Of a stretch of DNA of 9,874 bases, positions 1 through 6,882 are shown piece after piece. Under the pieces are notes generated by a model. It did no database searches, had not been told where the DNA came from, and saw nothing but the letters and a program-made list of their open reading frames with translations. This DNA comes from Lachnospiraceae bacterium. Its GTDB lineage: Bacteria > Bacillota > Clostridia > Lachnospirales > Lachnospiraceae. The stretch covers positions 1 to 9,874 of the forward strand of contig CAAEUM010000296.1 in the NCBI GenBank assembly GCA_900759225.1, given 5' to 3'. The translations under genes and the position numbers were made by a program. The number at the start of each line of letters is the position of its first letter. Position 1 is the stretch's first letter.

Positions 1-104
1 CCGTCCGGCACATCTCCTATATTATACTGCATTATTTATAATAATTTAATATTTTTTTCATTTCTTTATGTTTTCTTTACACAAATCTTTGACACCAGCT
101 TAAC
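1..104. other. AT-rich intergenic stretch, no gene seen
   Basis: This is the space beyond the nifJ terminator up to the window edge. It is very AT-rich and contains no ORF with a ribosome binding site. On the minus strand there is a TATAAT at 21-26, but the hexamer 17 bases upstream of it (TTAAAT) is a poor -35, so a promoter for a leftward gene outside the window is possible but weakly supported. A TTGACAC-N4-TTAACAA sequence at 89-106 resembles a Rex operator (11 of 14 positions), but it overlaps the T-tract of the nifJ terminator and I treat it as probable chance. Confidence 0.4.
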
Positions 105-140
105 AAAAAAGCCAGGCAGGCCCAAAGGTCTGCCCGGCTT
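105..140 (-). terminator. Intrinsic terminator of nifJ
   Basis: Read on the minus strand, this is a stem of about 12 pairs. The GCC/GGC and GGCAG/CTGCC blocks pair perfectly, with one G.U wobble and one A.C mismatch, around a TTTG loop, and the stem is followed directly by six T residues. It begins 31 bases past the nifJ stop codon, as expected for a rho-independent terminator of a single-gene transcript. Confidence 0.92.
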
Positions 141-171
141 CTTATATCACATCCGGAATCATCCTATTTGA

Positions 172-3100
172 TTAGTCATTTCCGTACAGTGCAACCAGCT
201 TAGCCAGGTGCTCATAACGCTCCTTAGCCTCCTGCTCGTTACGTGCGAACAGCTCTGCTGCTCTCTCAGGATTCTTCATTGTCAAGGACAGGTAACGAAC
301 CTCACCCTTTAAGAAGTCCTGATATGCTTCCATCTTAGGAGCCTTGGAATCCAGAGTGAACTTCTTCTCTGCTGCTGGGTTGTAACGGAAGTTATTCCAG
401 TAGCCGCACTCCAGAGCCAGCTTCTCCTCGGTCATAGCCTTGTCCATACCCTTCTTAATACCATGGTTGATACATGGAGCATAAGCGATGATCAGGGATG
501 GGCCTGGATAAGCCTCTGCCTCTGCGATTGCCTTAACAGTCTGCTGCATATCGCCGCCCATACATACCTGAGCAACGTATACGTAGCCATAGCTCATTGC
601 GATGCCTGCAAGGTCTTTCTTCTTGGTTTCCTTACCGCCAGCTGCGAACTGTGCAACTGCACCGGTCTTGGTAGCCTTGGAAGACTGACCGCCTGTATTG
701 GAGTAAACCTCGGTATCGTAAACCATGATATTGATGTCCTTACCGGAAGCCAGAACATGGTCAACACCGCCGAAGCCGATATCGTAAGCCCAGCCGTCAC
801 CACCGAAGATCCACTGTGACTTCTTAGCCAGGAAATCCTTGTTAGCTACAATGTCCTTGCAAACTGGACAGTCAACGCCCTCTAATGCAGCAACCAGCTT
901 ATCAGTTGCAGTGCCGTTTAATGCACCTACTGTATAAGTATCCAGCCACTCCTTGCAGGCAGCCTTCATCTCTTCGGTTGCTCTCTCATCAGCCATTACA
1001 GACTCTACTTTGCCCTTTAAGCCATCTCTCATAGCCTTCTGAGCTAACAGCATACCGTAACCGAACTCAGCGTTGTCCTCGAACAGGGAGTTATCCCATG
1101 CAGGACCCTGGCCCTTAGCGTTTACAGTATATGGTGTAGATGGTGAAGAGTTGCCCCAGATAGAAGAACATCCGGTTGCGTTTGCAATGTACATTCTGTC
1201 ACCGAACAGCTGTGTGATCAGCTTAGCATAAGGAGTCTCGCCGCAGCCTGCGCATGCGCCGGAGAACTCAAGCAGAGGCTGCTTGAACTGGCTGCCCTTT
1301 ACAGTGTTCTCTTTGAACTTAGCAACAACCTCTTCCTTTACAGGTAAGGTCTGTGCGAAATCAAAGATTGCCTGCTCGCTAAGGCTTGTCTCAAGCGGCT
1401 CCATAGTAAGAGCCTTGTTGCCCTTCATGCCTGGGCAGACATTTGCACAGGAACCACATCCAGTACAATCCAGAGCGGAAACGCTGATCGCAAACTTGTA
1501 GCCTGGCATAGCTGTCATATCCTTCATCTTCATATCTGCAGGAGCCTTTGCAGCCTCTTCTGCTGTCATTGCAACAGGACGGATAACTGCATGTGGGCAG
1601 ACATAAGAACAGAAGTTACACTGGATACAGTTGTCTGGATTCCATACAGGAACCTTAACTGCAATACCGCGCTTCTCATATGCAGAAGAACCAGATGGTG
1701 TGGAACCATCAACATACTCGGTAAATGCAGATACAGGCAGGTTATTTCCTTCCTGAGCGCTTACCTTGGTCTGGATATTGTTAACGAAGTCTACAACATC
1801 CTTTCTTCCCTCGGTCACTACCTTATAATCAAGGCCTTCATCCTCGCAGTTTGCCCAGCTTGCCGGAACCTCTACCTTGTGAAGTCCCTTAGCGCCTGCG
1901 TCGATCGCTGCCCAGTTTTTCTTAACAACGTCCTCACCCTTACGGCCGTAGGTTGCCTTTGCAGCTGCCTTCATTAACTCGTTAGCCTTCTCAGCCGGGA
2001 TAATACCTGTCAGCTCGAAGAATGCAGACTGAAGGATCGTATTGATACGTGTCGGGCCCATGCCTGTCTCGATACCAATCTTAACACCGTCGATGGTATA
2101 GAAGTTGATCTTGTGGTCTGCGATGAACTTCTTAACCTGTCCTGGCAGATGCTTCTCAAGGCCTTCCATATCCCATGCGCAGTTCAGCAGGAAGGTACCG
2201 CCGTCAACCAGCTCCTGAACCATGTTGTACTTGCGTACATAGGAAGGATTGTGGCAGGCAACGAAATTAGCCTGGCGGATCAGGTAGGTGGACTTGATCG
2301 GAGTATGTCCGAAACGCAGGTGAGACATAGTAACACCGCCGGACTTCTTGGAGTCATAGTCAAAATATGCCTGAGCATACATGTCTGTGTTGTCACCGAT
2401 GATCTTGATGGAGTTCTTGTTTGCACCTACAGTACCGTCAGCGCCCAGACCCCAGAACTTACAGTTGGTTGTTCCTTCTGGAGTAGTTACAAGAGGAGCT
2501 CCGATCTCCAGGGACAGGTTGGTAACATCATCCACAATACCGATGGTATATGGGGACTTGGTGGTGTTTCCGAATACTGCAACGATCTGTGCAGGAGTTG
2601 TGTCCTTGGAACCTAAGCCGTAACGTCCGGTAAGAACCTTAACCTGGTCGAACTTGCTGCCCTTAAGAGCTGCAACAACATCCAGATACAGAGGCTCGCC
2701 CATAGCGCCTGGCTCTTTTGTTCTGTCAAGTACGTTGATCACCTTAACCGTGTCAGGAATAGCATCGATCAGGGCCTGTGCACAGAATGGTCTGTACAGA
2801 CGAACCTTAACGACACCAACCTTCTGTCCCTGCTTAGCAAGGTAGTCGATGGTCTCTTCGATCGTATCATTTACGGAACCCATAGCAATGATCACGTTCT
2901 CAGCATCCGGTGCGCCGTAGTAGTTGAACAGCTTGTAATCGGTGCCGATCTTTGCGTTAACCTTGTCCATGTACTCCTGAACGATTGCAGGAAGTGCATC
3001 GTAGTATGGGTTGCATGCCTCTCTTGCCTGGAAGAAGATATCTGGGTTCTGTGCGGAACCTCTCTGGCATGGATGATTTGGATTCAGGGCATTCTTACGG

Positions 3101-3708
3101 AATGCAGCGATCGCATCCATATCAGCCATATCCTTTAAATCCTCGTAATCCCATGTCTCGATCTTCTGAATCTCATGAGAAGTACGGAAGCCGTCGAAGA
3201 AGTTGATAAATGGAACTTTGCCCTTGATAGCTGCCAGATGAGCAACTGGAGTCAAGTCCATAACTTCCTGTACGCTGGATTCACACAGCATAGCGCATCC
3301 TGTCTGACGGCATGCGTAAACGTCAGAGTGGTCACCGAAAATAGATAATGCATGGCTTGCAAGAGCACGTGCAGATACGTTAAATACGCCTGGGAGCTGC
3401 TCGCCTGCGATTTTGTAAAGGTTTGGGATCATCAGAAGCAAACCCTGGGAAGCAGTGTAGGTGGTGGTCAGCGCACCTGCTGCCAGAGAGCCGTGAACAG
3501 CACCTGCTGCACCAGCCTCAGACTGCATCTCTGTAATCTGTACTTCCTGACCGAAGATATTGGTTCTTCCGTCTGTGGCCCACTCATCTGTAGCTTCTGC
3601 CATAGGTGAAGATGGGGTAATCGGATAAATAGCCGCTACATCAGTAAATGCATAAGAAGCATGAGCTGCTGCATGGTTACCATCCATGGTTTTCATTTTT
3701 CTTGCCAT
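172..3708 (-). CDS. nifJ: Pyruvate:ferredoxin (flavodoxin) oxidoreductase
   Basis: This cytoplasmic, thiamine-diphosphate, three-cluster enzyme oxidises pyruvate with CoA to acetyl-CoA and CO2 and passes electrons to ferredoxin or flavodoxin. It is the central pyruvate step of clostridial fermentation. The 1178-residue single-chain form carries the pyruvate-domain motif YPITPSSPMAE (28-38). T31, E64 and R114 match the active-site numbering I recall for the Desulfovibrio africanus enzyme. Two 4Fe-4S motifs follow (C694, C697, C700, C704 and C748, C751, C754, C758). The cysteines of the proximal cluster are C819, C822, C847 and C1079, and the TPP-binding GDGWAYDIG runs from 970 to 978. The chain ends about 50 residues before the 1232-residue D. 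africanus protein, so the C-terminal oxygen-protective extension appears absent. I start at MARKMKT because an AGGAGG lies 8 bases upstream; an upstream in-frame ATG (3781-3783) would add 25 hydrophobic residues and lacks a site. The gene has its own promoter and terminator and appears monocistronic. Confidence 0.98.
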   Translation of the reverse strand: MARKMKTMDGNHAAAHASYAFTDVAAIYPITPSSPMAEATDEWATDGRTNIFGQEVQITEMQSEAGAAGAVHGSLAAGALTTTYTASQGLLLMIPNLYKIAGEQLPGVFNVSARALASHALSIFGDHSDVYACRQTGCAMLCESSVQEVMDLTPVAHLAAIKGKVPFINFFDGFRTSHEIQKIETWDYEDLKDMADMDAIAAFRKNALNPNHPCQRGSAQNPDIFFQAREACNPYYDALPAIVQEYMDKVNAKIGTDYKLFNYYGAPDAENVIIAMGSVNDTIEETIDYLAKQGQKVGVVKVRLYRPFCAQALIDAIPDTVKVINVLDRTKEPGAMGEPLYLDVVAALKGSKFDQVKVLTGRYGLGSKDTTPAQIVAVFGNTTKSPYTIGIVDDVTNLSLEIGAPLVTTPEGTTNCKFWGLGADGTVGANKNSIKIIGDNTDMYAQAYFDYDSKKSGGVTMSHLRFGHTPIKSTYLIRQANFVACHNPSYVRKYNMVQELVDGGTFLLNCAWDMEGLEKHLPGQVKKFIADHKINFYTIDGVKIGIETGMGPTRINTILQSAFFELTGIIPAEKANELMKAAAKATYGRKGEDVVKKNWAAIDAGAKGLHKVEVPASWANCEDEGLDYKVVTEGRKDVVDFVNNIQTKVSAQEGNNLPVSAFTEYVDGSTPSGSSAYEKRGIAVKVPVWNPDNCIQCNFCSYVCPHAVIRPVAMTAEEAAKAPADMKMKDMTAMPGYKFAISVSALDCTGCGSCANVCPGMKGNKALTMEPLETSLSEQAIFDFAQTLPVKEEVVAKFKENTVKGSQFKQPLLEFSGACAGCGETPYAKLITQLFGDRMYIANATGCSSIWGNSSPSTPYTVNAKGQGPAWDNSLFEDNAEFGYGMLLAQKAMRDGLKGKVESVMADERATEEMKAACKEWLDTYTVGALNGTATDKLVAALEGVDCPVCKDIVANKDFLAKKSQWIFGGDGWAYDIGFGGVDHVLASGKDINIMVYDTEVYSNTGGQSSKATKTGAVAQFAAGGKETKKKDLAGIAMSYGYVYVAQVCMGGDMQQTVKAIAEAEAYPGPSLIIAYAPCINHGIKKGMDKAMTEEKLALECGYWNNFRYNPAAEKKFTLDSKAPKMEAYQDFLKGEVRYLSLTMKNPERAAELFARNEQEAKERYEHLAKLVALYGND

Positions 3709-3716
3709 TTTGATTT

Positions 3717-3722
3717 CCTCCT
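3717..3722 (-). promoter_or_regulatory. Ribosome binding site that fixes the nifJ start
   Basis: On the minus strand AGGAGG lies eight bases before the ATG at 3706-3708. No such site precedes the earlier in-frame ATG at 3781-3783, which also falls inside the putative leader hairpin and operator region. The shorter protein is therefore preferred. Confidence 0.9.
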
Positions 3723-3767
3723 GCAAAATAGTGAATATGTATAGTAAAATACATGTAAGTCCGCCGA

Positions 3768-3781
3768 GGGCTGCGAAGCCC
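3768..3781 (-). promoter_or_regulatory. Short hairpin in the nifJ 5' leader
   Basis: On the minus strand GGGCT-TCGC-AGCCC forms a perfect five-pair, GC-rich stem with a four-base loop. It lies roughly 15-30 bases after the predicted transcription start, inside an untranslated leader of about 90 bases. No T-tract follows, so it is not a terminator as it stands. It may stabilise the 5' end of an abundant mRNA. I recognise no riboswitch or T-box here. Confidence 0.5.
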
Positions 3782-3799
3782 ATGCAGACTGACCTGCAT
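3782..3799. promoter_or_regulatory. Inverted repeat at the predicted nifJ transcription start
   Basis: ATGCAG-N6-CTGCAT is a perfect six-base inverted repeat. It spans the expected +1 of nifJ, about seven bases downstream of the -10 hexamer. It could be an operator half-site pair or a small RNA hairpin at the extreme 5' end of the transcript. No regulator is recognisable from the motif. Confidence 0.4.
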
Positions 3800-3802
3800 A
3801 CT

Positions 3803-3830
3803 ATTATATCAATTATTTAACAAATTGCAA
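3803..3830 (-). promoter_or_regulatory. Vegetative-type promoter of nifJ
   Basis: On the minus strand TTGCAA (3825-3830) and a perfect TATAAT (3803-3808) are separated by 16 bases. This predicts transcription from about 3796 and a leader of about 88 bases to the nifJ start codon. It lies downstream of the VanW-gene terminator, so nifJ is transcribed independently. Confidence 0.75.
3806..3823. promoter_or_regulatory. Rex-like operator candidate in the nifJ promoter
   Basis: The sequence ATATCAA-TTAT-TTAACAA matches the Rex consensus TTGTTAA-N4-TTAACAA at 11 of 14 positions, with one perfect half. It fills the spacer between the -35 and -10 hexamers and overlaps the -10, where bound repressor would block polymerase. 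Rex senses NADH/NAD+ and controls fermentation genes in many Gram-positive bacteria, which suits pyruvate:ferredoxin oxidoreductase. An 11/14 match can occur by chance in AT-rich DNA, so position and gene function carry most of the weight. Confidence 0.4.
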
Positions 3831-3875
3831 ATGCTTAATCATCATTACGCCAAAAAAAACAATCAATATATGCCA

Positions 3876-3915
3876 AAAAAGGAAATATATGCACATGGCA
3901 TCCTATTTCCTTTTT
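3876..3915. terminator. Bidirectional hairpin terminator after the VanW-family gene
   Basis: A perfect 12-base inverted repeat (3876-3887 with 3904-3915) encloses a 16-base loop that can itself pair ATGC with GCAT. On the minus strand the GGAAATA/TATTTCC core is followed by six T residues, 22 bases after the VanW-family stop codon. T residues also follow on the plus strand. It insulates the VanW-family transcript from the nifJ promoter just downstream. Confidence 0.82.
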
Positions 3916-3936
3916 CTTTTACTTCATTCAATCTGT

Positions 3937-5709
3937 TTACTGGGGAAGCGGAGAGATAACAGGCGATGCTGACTCCGCCTCGGGAGACTGGGCTGCTTCT
4001 GCCTTTGTCTCAGAAGGCACATCCACTACACCCGGGCCTCCCTCTCCTGTAACGCTGTCAGAACCAGGAGCTTCCGGTACTGATCCCGTATCCCCCGGCT
4101 CCGGTACATAGCCCTCAGGCATACCGTCTACGGTTGGAACCGTTGTATCCACAACCGTTGTGGTTTCCTCCGGATTTAAAACAACGCCGGTTGTATTGCG
4201 CCGGATAACCGGAGCATGCCCCTTGTAGGTTGTCTTGTGGTCTAATTCCCTGGAAACTTCCTTCCCGTCCTTATATACAACTTTATATGTGTGCCATCTG
4301 CTGCCAGAGCTTCCTGCACTTTTTTCCACCTCGACCCCCGGCTGAAGTGTCTGATCCTCCTCGTAAACAGGAGCCGGCTTATCCAGCGTCTCCACCTTTT
4401 CCGATACCAGATCCCAGGTAACGCCCTCTTCCAGAACTGGTATTCCGTAAATGGTCACATTTGCCTTGCGGTCTGCATAGCTGGCCTTAATGCCAATGGT
4501 TGATGAGGTATTATTCCTGAATTTAAAGTCCGGCTGCTCCCAGCTGACTGTTGCATCCTGTCCCGGTGTAATATAGGAAGGCTCAAAGGTATGGGAACGG
4601 CGGTAGGTAATCTCAAGGCCTGCCCGGTACACTGCATTGTAAAGGGTTGTGGAAATCTGGCATACACCGCCTCCTGTTTCCTGAACCACCTCACCGTTGT
4701 TATAGGCAGCTGCCTCCTTATAGCCCTTGGCCGGTGTACGCTGTCCTACCACCCCGTTAAAGGAAAATTCCTCACCGGGAGCCAGGATCGTACCGTTTAA
4801 GGCCTCTGCCGACAGCCGTACATTCGTATTGCGGTTGGCATTTGCCGTTGTGTCAGTTGTAAAGGAGCTGAGCTTTTTGTATTTTTCCTGAGCCTGGGCT
4901 GCGGTCATCTCCGGGGCAACCTCAGAGCCGTCCGCCTGTATCTCAGCGTCAAAGCGCTTCTCCTTTAAGGCTGCCAGTATATCGGATGCCAGCTTTTCCT
5001 TATTAATAGCAAAGCCATTTTCACCGCCGCCAAATATGAACTTATTTTTCTCAGCATCAAAGCTTGTAATAGCACCATTTTGGGCTTTTTTATCCCACTT
5101 TGCGGCGCAGGCCTCTGCCTGGGCCTTTGCTGCATCCTCCAGCCCGTCTGTGTTAAAGCTGTATGTGCTCTCCGGCTCTCCCGCATAAATCTCATCCAGA
5201 AGCGTCTCAATTTTACTGTCCATCAGATTTTCCACCTGATAAACATCCCCGTTGTAGGCAACCGTCATACTCCACGGATATTCCTGAAGGATAGCATTTT
5301 TCGCCTGAGTCCTGGACATTCCTGTAATAGAAACCCCCTCAACCTGTACCTCCTTCTGCATCTGTGTTTCTGCCGGGGTACTTTCTTCGGTCGTCTCCTT
5401 CATCAAGCCGCTTCCGCCTTTAAATTTCACAAAAAGAGAGATCACTGCGATCAAAATCAGGAGTCCTGCTCCAAACAAAGCAATCTTCTTATAATCCGGC
5501 CCCTTCCTCCTGTGGTAGCTGCTGTTGCGTCTGGCCGTCTGGACTGCGTTGCGCCTTCCGGCCTGCTGATGCCTGCTGTCATAGCTGCTGCCTGTCCTGG
5601 AAGTACCGCGCTCACCTGAAGCTCTTCCCCGGCTGTTTTTATCTGCACCCTTCATGCGGCTTCTTCCACTGGATGAAGTCCCTCTGCTGTTACTTTCTAA
5701 TCGATTCAT
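3937..5709 (-). CDS. VanW/G5-domain membrane-anchored protein
   Basis: This 590-residue protein is probably an envelope protein with one membrane anchor. Residues 1-70 are a basic, Ser/Arg/Gly-rich tail, likely cytoplasmic. A single hydrophobic segment (about 75-95) follows, then a region placed like the YoaR-type putative peptidoglycan-binding domain (about 146-262). The VanW domain (about 285-415) has the signature GGGVCQISTTLYNAV (346-360) and SHTFEPSYITPGQ (372-384). A G5-like domain (about 439-506) follows, and the C-terminus is a Pro/Glu/Ser/Thr-rich tail. VanW domains were named from glycopeptide-resistance clusters but their biochemical role is unsettled; G5 domains are associated with N-acetylglucosamine or wall binding. 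No vanR/S/H/A/X genes are nearby, so resistance should not be inferred. I start at MNRLESN because AGGTG lies five bases upstream; an ATG ten codons earlier has no comparable site. It appears to be transcribed alone, divergently from the PHP gene. Confidence 0.92.
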   Translation of the reverse strand: MNRLESNSRGTSSSGRSRMKGADKNSRGRASGERGTSRTGSSYDSRHQQAGRRNAVQTARRNSSYHRRKGPDYKKIALFGAGLLILIAVISLFVKFKGGSGLMKETTEESTPAETQMQKEVQVEGVSITGMSRTQAKNAILQEYPWSMTVAYNGDVYQVENLMDSKIETLLDEIYAGEPESTYSFNTDGLEDAAKAQAEACAAKWDKKAQNGAITSFDAEKNKFIFGGGENGFAINKEKLASDILAALKEKRFDAEIQADGSEVAPEMTAAQAQEKYKKLSSFTTDTTANANRNTNVRLSAEALNGTILAPGEEFSFNGVVGQRTPAKGYKEAAAYNNGEVVQETGGGVCQISTTLYNAVYRAGLEITYRRSHTFEPSYITPGQDATVSWEQPDFKFRNNTSSTIGIKASYADRKANVTIYGIPVLEEGVTWDLVSEKVETLDKPAPVYEEDQTLQPGVEVEKSAGSSGSRWHTYKVVYKDGKEVSRELDHKTTYKGHAPVIRRNTTGVVLNPEETTTVVDTTVPTVDGMPEGYVPEPGDTGSVPEAPGSDSVTGEGGPGVVDVPSETKAEAAQSPEAESASPVISPLPQ

Positions 5710-5714
5710 TTTTT

Positions 5715-5719
5715 CACCT
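5715..5719 (-). promoter_or_regulatory. Ribosome binding site that fixes the VanW-family start
   Basis: On the minus strand AGGTG precedes the ATG at 5707-5709 by five A residues. The alternative in-frame ATG at 5737-5739 is preceded by GCTGTGA, which has no clear Shine-Dalgarno match. Confidence 0.75.
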
Positions 5720-5750
5720 GTTTTAATTTCCATTTTCATTCACAGCTTGT

Positions 5751-5763
5751 AGTATAACATACT
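5751..5763 (-). promoter_or_regulatory. Candidate extended -10 of the VanW-family gene within a palindrome
   Basis: On the minus strand TGTTATACT (5751-5759) fits an extended -10 (TGnTATAAT with one change), about 42 bases before the chosen start codon. No good -35 is found 16-18 bases upstream, which extended -10 promoters can tolerate. The same bases form AGTAT-AAC-ATACT, a perfect five-base inverted repeat around a three-base centre, so an operator overlapping the promoter is possible. Confidence 0.4.
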
Positions 5764-5813
5764 TTATGTAAAATGGAACCGCCTTTTTTATTTTTTCACC
5801 GCGATTTTACTTA

Positions 5814-5841
5814 TTGTAACTTTCGTGTTACTATGTATAAA
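5814..5841 (+). promoter_or_regulatory. Candidate promoter of the PHP-family gene
   Basis: TTGTAA (5814-5819) and TATAAA (5836-5841) are separated by 16 bases, predicting a transcript start near 5848 and a leader of about 60 bases. The spacer contains GTAAC-N6-GTTAC (5816-5831), a perfect five-base inverted repeat, which could be an operator. Confidence 0.55.
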
Positions 5842-5869
5842 ATAAGTATTATTTTTTTATTACGAAAGT
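5819..5869. repeat. Eight-base inverted repeat flanking the PHP-gene -10 region
   Basis: ACTTTCGT (5819-5826) is repeated in inverted orientation as ACGAAAGT (5862-5869), with 35 AT-rich bases between. The two arms bracket the -10 hexamer and the predicted transcription start. They could be paired protein sites that loop the promoter, or coincidence in AT-rich DNA. Confidence 0.35.
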
Positions 5870-5910
5870 ATGTCGGCATATGGATTTGCCATTTAGCAGG
5901 AGGTTACTCA

Positions 5911-6774
5911 ATGGATTTTATTGATTTACATGTACATTCCAACGCATCTGACGGCACCCTTTCGCCAGAGGAAACAGTTGCCCTGGCAAAGGAGAAAAAA
6001 CTGTCTGCCATCGCCCTGACTGATCATGACACTACCGCAGGGATCCAAGAGGCCTGCAGGGCAGGAGCCCGTCTGGGTATTGAGGTAGTTCCTGGAATTG
6101 AGGTTTCCAGCAATTATAATGGAACGGAAATCCATATTCTGGGCCTCTTTGTAGATCCTCAGCAGGACGCCCTTATACAGATGCTCTCCTCCATGCGGGA
6201 ACGCAGGCAGCAGCGCAACCAGGAAATGCTGCGGCGCTTTGCAGCAGACGGGATCGTCCTGACAAAGGAAGAGCTCTGCGGTTCAAACCCCGATACGGTC
6301 ATTACCCGGGCCCATGTTGCAAAAGCCCTTTTAAACCGGGGCCTTGGTTCCTCCATGGATCAGATTTTCAAGCGCTACCTAACCCTGGGCGGCCCCTACT
6401 GCCCTCCCAAGGAATTCCTTTCCCCCGAGGAGGTGGTCACCACCCTTTTGTCCTGCAATGCCTTTGTTGCCCTTGCACATCCCTTCCTATATAAATTAGG
6501 CGACAAAGCTGCCTTCCAGCTCATCTCCTATCTGGCCGGGTTGGGAATGCAGGGCCTGGAAGTATACCACTCCTCTAACAACCAGCTGGAAAGCATGAAG
6601 CTTCAGAAAATGGCCGCAGACTGCCATCTCCTTCCTACAGGAGGTTCTGATTTTCATGGTGCCAACAAGCCGGATATCTCTATAGGCACTGGCCGGGGCG
6701 GCTTAAAAGTATCCTCCCTGCTGCTAGATGCTATAAAAGAGTACCGCAAAAATCAGATTTTTTATGAAAAATAG
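5911..6774 (+). CDS. PHP-domain metal-dependent phosphoesterase (TrpH/YciV/RNase AM-like)
   Basis: This is a 287-residue soluble protein, the usual length for the short stand-alone PHP family. Characterised relatives hydrolyse 3',5'-nucleoside bisphosphates or remove 5' nucleotides from short RNAs using a trinuclear metal centre. All expected ligand motifs are visible: H7 and H9 in DLHVHS, D14, TDHD (37-40), E64 in PGIE, H75 in EIHILG, H135 in TRAHVA, H190 before P191, and D247 and H249 in GSDFHG. The insertion between the early motifs and H190 matches the family helical domain. The start is set by AGGAGG (5898-5903) seven bases before the ATG; reading further upstream would add 46 low-quality residues that overlap the promoter. 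No terminator separates it from the next gene, so some read-through into the HPr-like gene is likely. Substrate is inferred from the family only. Confidence 0.94.
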   Translation: MDFIDLHVHSNASDGTLSPEETVALAKEKKLSAIALTDHDTTAGIQEACRAGARLGIEVVPGIEVSSNYNGTEIHILGLFVDPQQDALIQMLSSMRERRQQRNQEMLRRFAADGIVLTKEELCGSNPDTVITRAHVAKALLNRGLGSSMDQIFKRYLTLGGPYCPPKEFLSPEEVVTTLLSCNAFVALAHPFLYKLGDKAAFQLISYLAGLGMQGLEVYHSSNNQLESMKLQKMAADCHLLPTGGSDFHGANKPDISIGTGRGGLKVSSLLLDAIKEYRKNQIFYEK

Positions 6775-6777
6775 GAA

Positions 6778-6806
6778 TTGTATTCCGTTCCACGATTTGC
6801 TATAAT
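6778..6806 (+). promoter_or_regulatory. Strong promoter of the HPr-like gene
   Basis: TTGTAT (6778-6783), a 17-base spacer and a perfect TATAAT (6801-6806) preceded by TGC form an extended -10 promoter. The -35 begins four bases after the PHP-family stop codon. GGAAT-TGT-ATTCC (6774-6786), a five-base inverted repeat, overlaps the -35. Predicted transcription starts near 6813, giving a leader of about 70 bases. Confidence 0.78.
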
Positions 6807-6810
6807 TTAT

Positions 6811-6828
6811 TTGTTAAAAGATTAACCT
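6811..6828. promoter_or_regulatory. Rex-like operator candidate at the HPr-like gene start site
   Basis: TTGTTAA-AAGA-TTAACCT matches the Rex consensus TTGTTAA-N4-TTAACAA at 12 of 14 positions, with a perfect left half and correct spacing. It begins four bases after the -10 hexamer and covers the predicted transcription start, a normal place for a repressor. The call rests on the motif alone; no rex gene is in the window. Confidence 0.45.
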
Positions 6829-6848
6829 TTTCCTGTTTTCAGGAAAAG
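6827..6848 (+). promoter_or_regulatory. Perfect nine-pair hairpin in the HPr-like gene leader
   Basis: CTTTTCCTG and CAGGAAAAG pair perfectly around a TTTT loop. The hairpin starts about 14 bases into the predicted transcript and ends 20 bases before the AAGGAGG ribosome binding site. It is followed by CAAAACAG, with no T-tract on either strand, so it is not a normal terminator. A role in 5' mRNA stability, or as the remnant of a PHP-gene transcript end, are both possible. Confidence 0.6.
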
Positions 6849-6882
6849 CAAAACAGAACATCATGTTTAAGGAGGAATTGCC

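Noticed and set aside
89..106. Third Rex-like sequence, TTGACAC-N4-TTAACAA
   Set aside because: It matches 11/14 but overlaps the nifJ terminator T-tract and has no clear promoter next to it; it shows how readily such matches arise in AT-rich DNA.
463..3609. Several plus-strand ORFs of 63-167 codons opposite nifJ
   Set aside because: They lie wholly antisense to a strongly conserved enzyme, lack ribosome binding sites and family motifs, and follow from its codon composition.
3709..3783. A 25-residue N-terminal extension of nifJ starting at 3783
   Set aside because: There is no ribosome binding site for that ATG, it falls in the promoter leader, and the family N-terminus aligns with the MARKMKT start, with active-site numbering matching D. 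africanus.
3937..5709. Glycopeptide resistance function for the VanW-domain protein
   Set aside because: VanW domains are widespread in Clostridia outside resistance clusters, and no vanA/B-type ligase, vanH, vanX or vanR/S gene is present.
5773..5910. A 46-residue N-terminal extension of the PHP protein
   Set aside because: It overlaps the likely promoter, and the ATG at 5911 has a perfect AGGAGG and starts right at the DLHVHS motif.
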